Part shown: in pieces, positions 58,988-64,000 of the stretch
Position numbering within the stretch: position 1 is the stretch's first letter
Layout of the letters: each line of letters starts with the position of its first letter
Notes under the pieces: generated by a model
Seen by the model: the letters and a program-made list of their open reading frames with translations, nothing else
What the model was told of the DNA's origin: nothing
The model's database searches: none
Assembly (NCBI RefSeq): GCF_030052815.1
Contig: NC_079496.1
Span: 13,593,100 to 13,657,099 of the forward strand
Length of the DNA stretch: 64,000 nucleotides
Reading direction: 5' to 3'
Origin: Hevea brasiliensis
Lineage: Eukaryota > Streptophyta > Magnoliopsida > Malpighiales > Euphorbiaceae
Program-made: the position numbers and the translations under genes

Positions 58988-60568
58988 TGATACATTTGTA
59001 TTATATAGGTGTTTTTAAGCATATTAGTACAAAATTTCATAGCATTTAGATAGGTAATTTTATGCATAATCTCCAAATTCATTAACATTTGTAAATTTCA
59101 TTACTCTGCACTAAATTCTATGTTTTCTGCATATTTTCAGATGTTTAGAGGAAGTTCCAAAGCATAGGAGTAAAGAAGGAAGCTTGGAAGAACTCAAAAA
59201 GAGAAGATTGTTGCTGATACACCTTACACGGGTCGTGTAAATATACCATAAACTCGTGTAACTTGCTGCCAGGAGAAAACCAAAGAAGTCAAAGAAGAAA
59301 CACAGTACACAGGCCGTGTAACCTCCAGATACCCGTGTAAGATTTTGCCTGGTAAATCTCGAAGAGTTCCTAGAAGAACAATAGTACATAGGCCGTGTAA
59401 TTGGACCCATGTAACTAGCCAAGGCCTATGTAAACTTATGCCCCGACACAAGATGCAACCTTCAAGCTCCAGTGAGTTACAAAGCCCTAGGCCGTGTAGT
59501 GACACACGGGCCATGTATCAGCCGACAGTCAGTTTCCTAATTAGGGTTCCAACTCTAGTTTTTACAGAGAGAAAAGACTTTTAATGCTTTGAGAACTCTA
59601 AAAAAACCTAACCCTAAACATTTCATATAAATAGAAGCAGCAGAAAACAGAGAAGGGATCGAAAAAATCTCCACATATGCATTTTCGTACATCTTCATCA
59701 TTCTCTCCAAGCCGTCTTAAAGAACAGTGCATTAGCATCAAGGAGGAGTCCTTAGTCGAAGTTCCACAAGTTCAAAGCTACAGATTCTCTTCGGTTCTTT
59801 TGCTCTATTTCTTTATGCTGTTTTTATGTTCTTTTATTTCATTTTTATTATGTTCGCTAAACTCACCATGAGTGAGTAGTTTCCTTATTCTAGAATTAGG
59901 AGAGTAACGCTTGTAATCATTATTATGGATGAATATTGAGTTTTATTTATTAGATTCGAGTTTTGTTCTTTGATTTGATTTCTTGTGTTCTTAATGCATG
60001 CTATGTGTTGGTACCCACCTAGCTATGATCTAAGATACTAATTGAAGAACTAAAAGGTGAATATTGGTATTGGAAAATTAGGATTTTAAACCTAGGAAAT
60101 CTAATCTAGAGATAGGCTAATGACCTTTGTGGAGTTCCATAATTAATCATAAATCTTAAAGGATTTTTATTAGGACTAATCACCAACAAAAGTAGGGTTT
60201 AGCTCTAATTGAAACATACCTTAGATGCCTTGAAAGAGGACTTAGGATATCTTAGGATTAATTTCCATCAAAGCAACGATCCTCAATTCAATGAATAAAC
60301 AAGATTAAATCCATAATAAGGTTAAAGTGTGAAATCTTAATTCTGGAATAGTTTTAAATAGATTATTTCATTTTTAGTTCATTAACCTTCTAGTCTTTAG
60401 TATTCAAAATAGATTAGTTTCACTCTCCTATTTTATTCGGTAGTTTAGACAGTCATAATTGATGTGTAGTTTAGTACTTACTAATTAAATTCCTCGTGGG
60501 ACGATACTCTACTCACTACTTTATTACTTGTTAGTGATCCGTGCACTTGCAGGGTTAAAAAACTAACA
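58988..60568 (+). repeat. 5' LTR of element D
   Basis: It starts TGATACATTTG directly after the kinase exon. It ends near AACTAACA, a few bases before the PBS; the exact end is uncertain within about 10 bp. It contains the palindrome array (59218-59520). Reading frames at 59345-59871 are not supported as genes. Confidence 0.75.
59218..59520. repeat. Palindrome array in LTR of element D
   Basis: TTACACG-GGT-CGTGTAA at 59224-59240 has perfect 7-base arms. Further copies of the form TACACnGGCCGTGTA occur near 59306, 59387 and 59488, and ACACGGGCCATGTA near 59504. The array starts about 230 bp from the LTR start. Confidence 0.78.
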
Positions 60569-60578
60569 AACAAATTTT

Positions 60579-60596
60579 TGGCACCGTTGCTGGGGA
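60579..60596 (+). other. Primer-binding site of element D (tRNA-Asp)
   Basis: TGGCACCGTTGCTGGGGA, the Athila-type site complementary to tRNA-Asp with two changes. Confidence 0.88.
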
Positions 60597-60706
60597 TTTT
60601 AATTTTAGTAATATTAAGTGATAGGCAATTTAGCTAATTTAGGCATTTGTATTTACTATTTAATTTTACTTAATTTGTTTTTATTCTTTTATTTTCTCTC
60701 AGGTGT

Positions 60707-63031
60707 TTGGTTTGGTGCATGACCAAAACAAAGTCAAAAGAAGAAGTCTTAGACTTGGATCCCGAAATAGATAGGACTCTAAGAATAATCAGGAGAGAAA
60801 GGAAACTTCAAGAACAAGATCAGAGAAATCTAGAAACTCCCATAATGGCTGACAATAACAATAGACCAAGACTCTTGAGAGATTACAGAGCTCCATCTAT
60901 CCAAAGATTCCAGCCCAGTGTTATAAGACCCACGGTGGAGGCCAACAATTTTGAATTAAAACCGGTATAGCTCCAGATAATTCAACAGACCCAGTTTAGA
61001 GGTTCACCTACAAAAGATCCACACTACCACCTCCAATGCTTTCTTGCCCTATGTGACACATTCAAGATGAATGGAGTCTCTGATCAAGCTATAAGACTCA
61101 GAGCATTCCCATTCTCCCTTCGAGATAGAGTAAGGAAGTGGTTACTTTCTCAACCAGCTGGAACATTCACCACTTGGAAAGACCTCTCACAAGCTTTTCT
61201 GGCAAGGTATTTTCCACCTGCAAAGACTGCAAAGTTGAGGGTTGAACTCAACACCTTTAGGCAAAAGGAAGGTGAATCACTCTATGACACATGGCAGAGA
61301 TATAAAGACCTACAGAGGGAATGTCCACACCATGGCATAGAGGATTGACTCCTAGTTCAGAATTTCTATAATGGGTTATTGCCCTCTATAAAGAGCACAG
61401 TAGATTCAACTATAGAAGATGACCTAATGGAGAAAACAGTAACACAAGCACTTGAACTTCTGGAGAGGTTCGCTTATCACAACTACGAGTGGTCAAATGA
61501 AAGGGGAAACACTAGAAGAATAGCAGGGATCTTGGAAATGGATATCCTAAGCATGATAAATGCTCAGTTTGACCAGCTCACAAAAAGGCTTGATAAAATG
61601 CAAGCCAATGCTATAAGGATGAACAACCAACACTGCGATAACTGCAGAGGAGGGTGTATGACTTCAAAATGCAACAATTATAATGAACCCTCTATGGAAC
61701 AACTAAACTATGTGAATAACAGAGGAAACTTCAATTAGAGGCAGCTCAACAATCCATACTCAAACACCTACAACCCTGGATGGAGAAACCACCCTAACTT
61801 CTCATGGTCAAACTCACAGAATCAGCCCATGAACAAGCAGCAAAGGTACAAACCACCAGCACCCCCTAGGATTTCAAAATAGAGGACAAAACTTTGCACA
61901 GCCACCACCACCTCCTCAACCTCAATAGCTTGAACTAAAGTTGACTATGGAATCCATGATGGAGGGCTTCCTAGCAGCCCAACAACAGCAAAATGAAATG
62001 ATCAAGCAGCTAACTTCCAGAATGGATCAACTAGCCACCCACAACAAGATGCTTGAGAACCAAATTACTCAGTAGGTAAGTTCTTGAAGCAAGGCTACTA
62101 GTAAATTGCCGAGTAAACCAGAAATGAACCCTAAAGAGCACTGTAAGGTAGTTACCTTGAGGAGTGGTAGAACATTTGAAAAACAACCATTAGAGGGAAA
62201 ATCAACTAAACAAACCCCTGATGAACCTGAAAACCAAACAAAGGAGAAAGAAGAAGAAGTTAAAAAGGAGCAGGAGGAGGAAGCAAAGAAGGAGAAGAAG
62301 CTACCAGAGCCATATCAACCTCCTCTATCTTTTTCTCAGAGATTCCAAAAGGCTAAATTGGATAAGCAGTTTGGAAAGTTTTAAGAAGTTTTGCAGAAAC
62401 TCTACATTAACATTCCCTTCACAGAAGCACTTTCTCACATGTCATCCTACACCAAGTTCTTTAAAGAAATTCTATCAAAGAAGAAAAGGTTGGAAGACTA
62501 TGAGACTGTTCCTCTTACAGAGGAATGCAGCGCCATACTGCAAAATAAACTACCACCAAAGCTGAAGGATCCAGGAAGCTTCTCCACACCTTGTCTTATT
62601 GGCAACATAACTATAGACAAGGCACTCTGTGACCTAGGTGCAAGTGTAAGTCTGATGCCTCTATCAATATGTCAAAAGCCGGAGGTAGGAAAACTCAAAC
62701 CCATAACAATTTCACTGCAACTGGCTCATCGATCTGTAAAGTACCCTGTGGGCATCCTAGAGAACATCCCTATCAAGGTGGGAAAGTTTTTCATCCCAGT
62801 TGATTTTGTTGTTTTGGAAATAGAGGAAGATGCCCAAATTCCTATCATCCTGGGAAGACCTTTCTTGGCTATCACCAGAGCCATCAAAGATGTTAAGAAT
62901 GGGCAGTTAACTCTCAAGGTAGGAGACGAAGAAGTGGAATTCAACCTGCTCAGAACAATGAAGCACAAACTTGAACCTGATGAGTGCTTAAAGGTTGACA
63001 CAGTTGACAAGATAGCTGAAGAGGAATTTCA
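60707..63031 (+). pseudogene. Element D Gag and protease
   Basis: Gag: MTKTKSKEEVLDLDPEIDRT, PTVEANNFELKPV, then a TAG at 60968-60970. QFRGSPTKDPHYHLQCFLAL and FLARYFPPAKTAKLRVELNT follow to a TGA at 61346-61348 (Trp expected), then FEMD-type helical sequence to a TAG at 61736-61738 (Gln expected). After a frameshift near 61860 come an acidic Lys/Glu-rich linker and, after a TAA at 62382-62384, the protease: ALCDLGASVSLMPLSI with catalytic Asp and intact Gly, then IPIILGRPFLAI. The last residues read AEEEFQ at 63031; beyond this the same bases are kinase sequence on the other strand. Confidence 0.9.
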
Positions 63032-63700
63032 GCTAGCTATTCCAAAATCAGAGACATAAGCCTCAAACTCTTAATCCATTAGAACATTGTTACTAGAAAT
63101 GTCTCAATGGATGACTACAGGAGAGAAGTCATAATGCATATAGGTCAATGCATAAGCGATTCCCTTAACAACATTTAGCCTCTTAAACTAATTAAACTCC
63201 ATTGCTTGTTCATCATTGCTTAAAATATTTCTAAAACTTCCTCCTTTTATGAATTCATAAACCAAAAATAAGTGTTTAGCATGTGAACAAAAACCATATA
63301 ACTTCACAATGCTTCGGTGACGTATGTTCATCAATGCACAAATCTCACTTTCAAACGCTTTGAGATCAATCATCTCTCCATTTTGTGATTGGTGAAGTTT
63401 CTTTACAGCAATTGCTGGACCTGTTGCAAGCAAAGCTTCATAGACAATTCCATATCCTCCTTCCCCAATGCAATACTTAGAGTTGAACTCTTTTGTAGCC
63501 TTAACAATTTTTTCATATTGCGTATGCCTATCATGACCTTACATTGCATAAATATCTTCACCACTTAGCTCCATTTCCTCTGAGTTAGCTTTTTTGTTTC
63601 TAATTCTTCAGGAAGAACAAAGAAACCCTCAACCAAGACAGTAAATAGAAATAATACACACGATGGGAATGACAATAGAAACATATTGTTAACATGTTTG
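63032..63700 (-). pseudogene. LRR receptor kinase relic (MIK2-like), TM segment to DFG
   Basis: The minus strand, one frame with stops: a hydrophobic segment (VIPIVCIISIYCLG) near 63680-63640, basic RIRNKK, then the kinase: IGEGGYGIVYEALLATG (Gly loop), AIAVKKLHQSQNG (beta-3 Lys), KAFESEICALMNIRHRSIVK (alpha-C Glu), FLVYEFIKGGSFRNIL, RLNVVKGIAYALTYMHYDFS, VVIH-stop-DISSNNVLMD and YVSDFGIA. Stops replace a Trp before GHD (63540 region), a Trp in the linker (63188-63190) and the Arg of HRD (TGA, 63104-63106). The protein would have sensed an extracellular ligand at the plasma membrane. The LRR part is not seen. Element D interrupts the DFG loop at 63031. Confidence 0.9.
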
Positions 63701-64000
63701 GAAAGACCTTCTCTTGTTTGGTTAGATGGTATGGTATTGTAATATATATATATATATATATAAAGATTACTAAAATACCCTTTATTACTATTTTAAGTAT
63801 ATAAATAGTTTTAAAATATTTATTTAAATAAAATACTAATTTATAAATTATATTATTATAAAAATAATTAAAGGCACAATTTATTTTTTTTAATTAATCA
63901 CTAAATATGCCTTATAAATATATAATTGAGGCTATATAATTAGAATTTTATATATTGTTCATAGAAAAAATGGAAAATAAAAATTCTAAGCCATGCAAAA
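63701..64000. other. AT-rich sequence with (TA)n microsatellite
   Basis: A TA dinucleotide run lies at 63742-63763. No coding sequence is seen; the LRR part of the kinase gene is absent here. Confidence 0.6.

Larger units (their letters stand above)
58988..63031 (+). mobile_element. Athila-type element D with only one LTR
   Basis: A 5' LTR (58988 to about 60568), a PBS for tRNA-Asp, Gag and protease, then it ends at 63031 with no RT, integrase or 3' LTR. CCTAG (58983-58987) at the left and GCTAG (63032-63036) at the right look like a TSD, and the kinase frame joins across them. The last base before CTAG can be read as the Gln codon (CAG) of the element protein, so the right end is probably a deletion that ate into the TSD. 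Confidence 0.83.

Noticed and set aside
62726..63010. 94-codon minus-strand frame
   Set aside because: Antisense of the element D protease.

Overview
This is plant nuclear DNA, most probably from a eudicot with a repeat-rich genome. The evidence is plant-only retrotransposon lineages, plant splice sites, a BURP-domain gene and an LRR receptor kinase relic. About 85% of the window is retrotransposon. I see no bacterial genes, rRNA, tRNA genes or CRISPR. The one gene that looks intact is the BURP-domain gene on the minus strand (three exons, 53945-55139).

Positions 1-52790 form one nest of insertions that can be taken apart by target-site duplications (TSDs) and by reading frames that resume across insertions. 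The oldest layer is a degenerate minus-strand LINE (7923-8324 plus 50124-52790). It was hit by a plus-strand Ty1/copia element, of which only the 3' end (6682-7922) is visible. That element carries a plus-strand Ty3/gypsy Tekay-type chromovirus, copy A (1-6681, cut by the window start). The LINE was hit again by a minus-strand Sirevirus-type copia element (8325-50118, TSD GAACC). Inside the copia RNase H lies a minus-strand Athila-type gypsy element (12977-45143). Inside the Athila element lie Tekay copy B (17090-29207, TSD GGGCC, both LTRs) and Tekay solo LTR C (34287-39834, TSD AAAAC). Solo LTR C is itself split by another solo LTR (34340-36432, TSD CTAAT). A 349-bp LTR-like insertion (52197-52545) splits the LINE endonuclease.

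Positions 52791-64000 are closer to ordinary gene space. They hold the BURP gene, AT-rich spacer with microsatellites, and a minus-strand LRR receptor-kinase pseudogene (63700-63032, resuming at 58987-58919). The kinase relic is interrupted by a plus-strand Athila-type element D (58988-63031) that has one LTR only. A solo Athila-type LTR E (56934-58765, TSD ACCAA) sits in what was the kinase intron.

All transposon coding regions are dead: in-frame stops (mostly Gln or Trp codons changed by C-to-T), frameshifts, lost reverse-transcriptase aspartates (copy A and the Athila element) or a deleted RT core (copia). The most unusual observations are: (1) a 172-bp near-perfect inverted duplication of the end of the 5' LTR of Tekay B whose outer edge falls on the primer-binding site; (2) arrays of 16-17 bp two-armed palindromes, different in sequence but alike in build and LTR position, in three Athila-type LTR families and in the copia LTR; (3) a roughly 200-bp degenerate periodicity inside Tekay LTRs; (4) a kinase gene split in the DFG loop by a one-LTR element.
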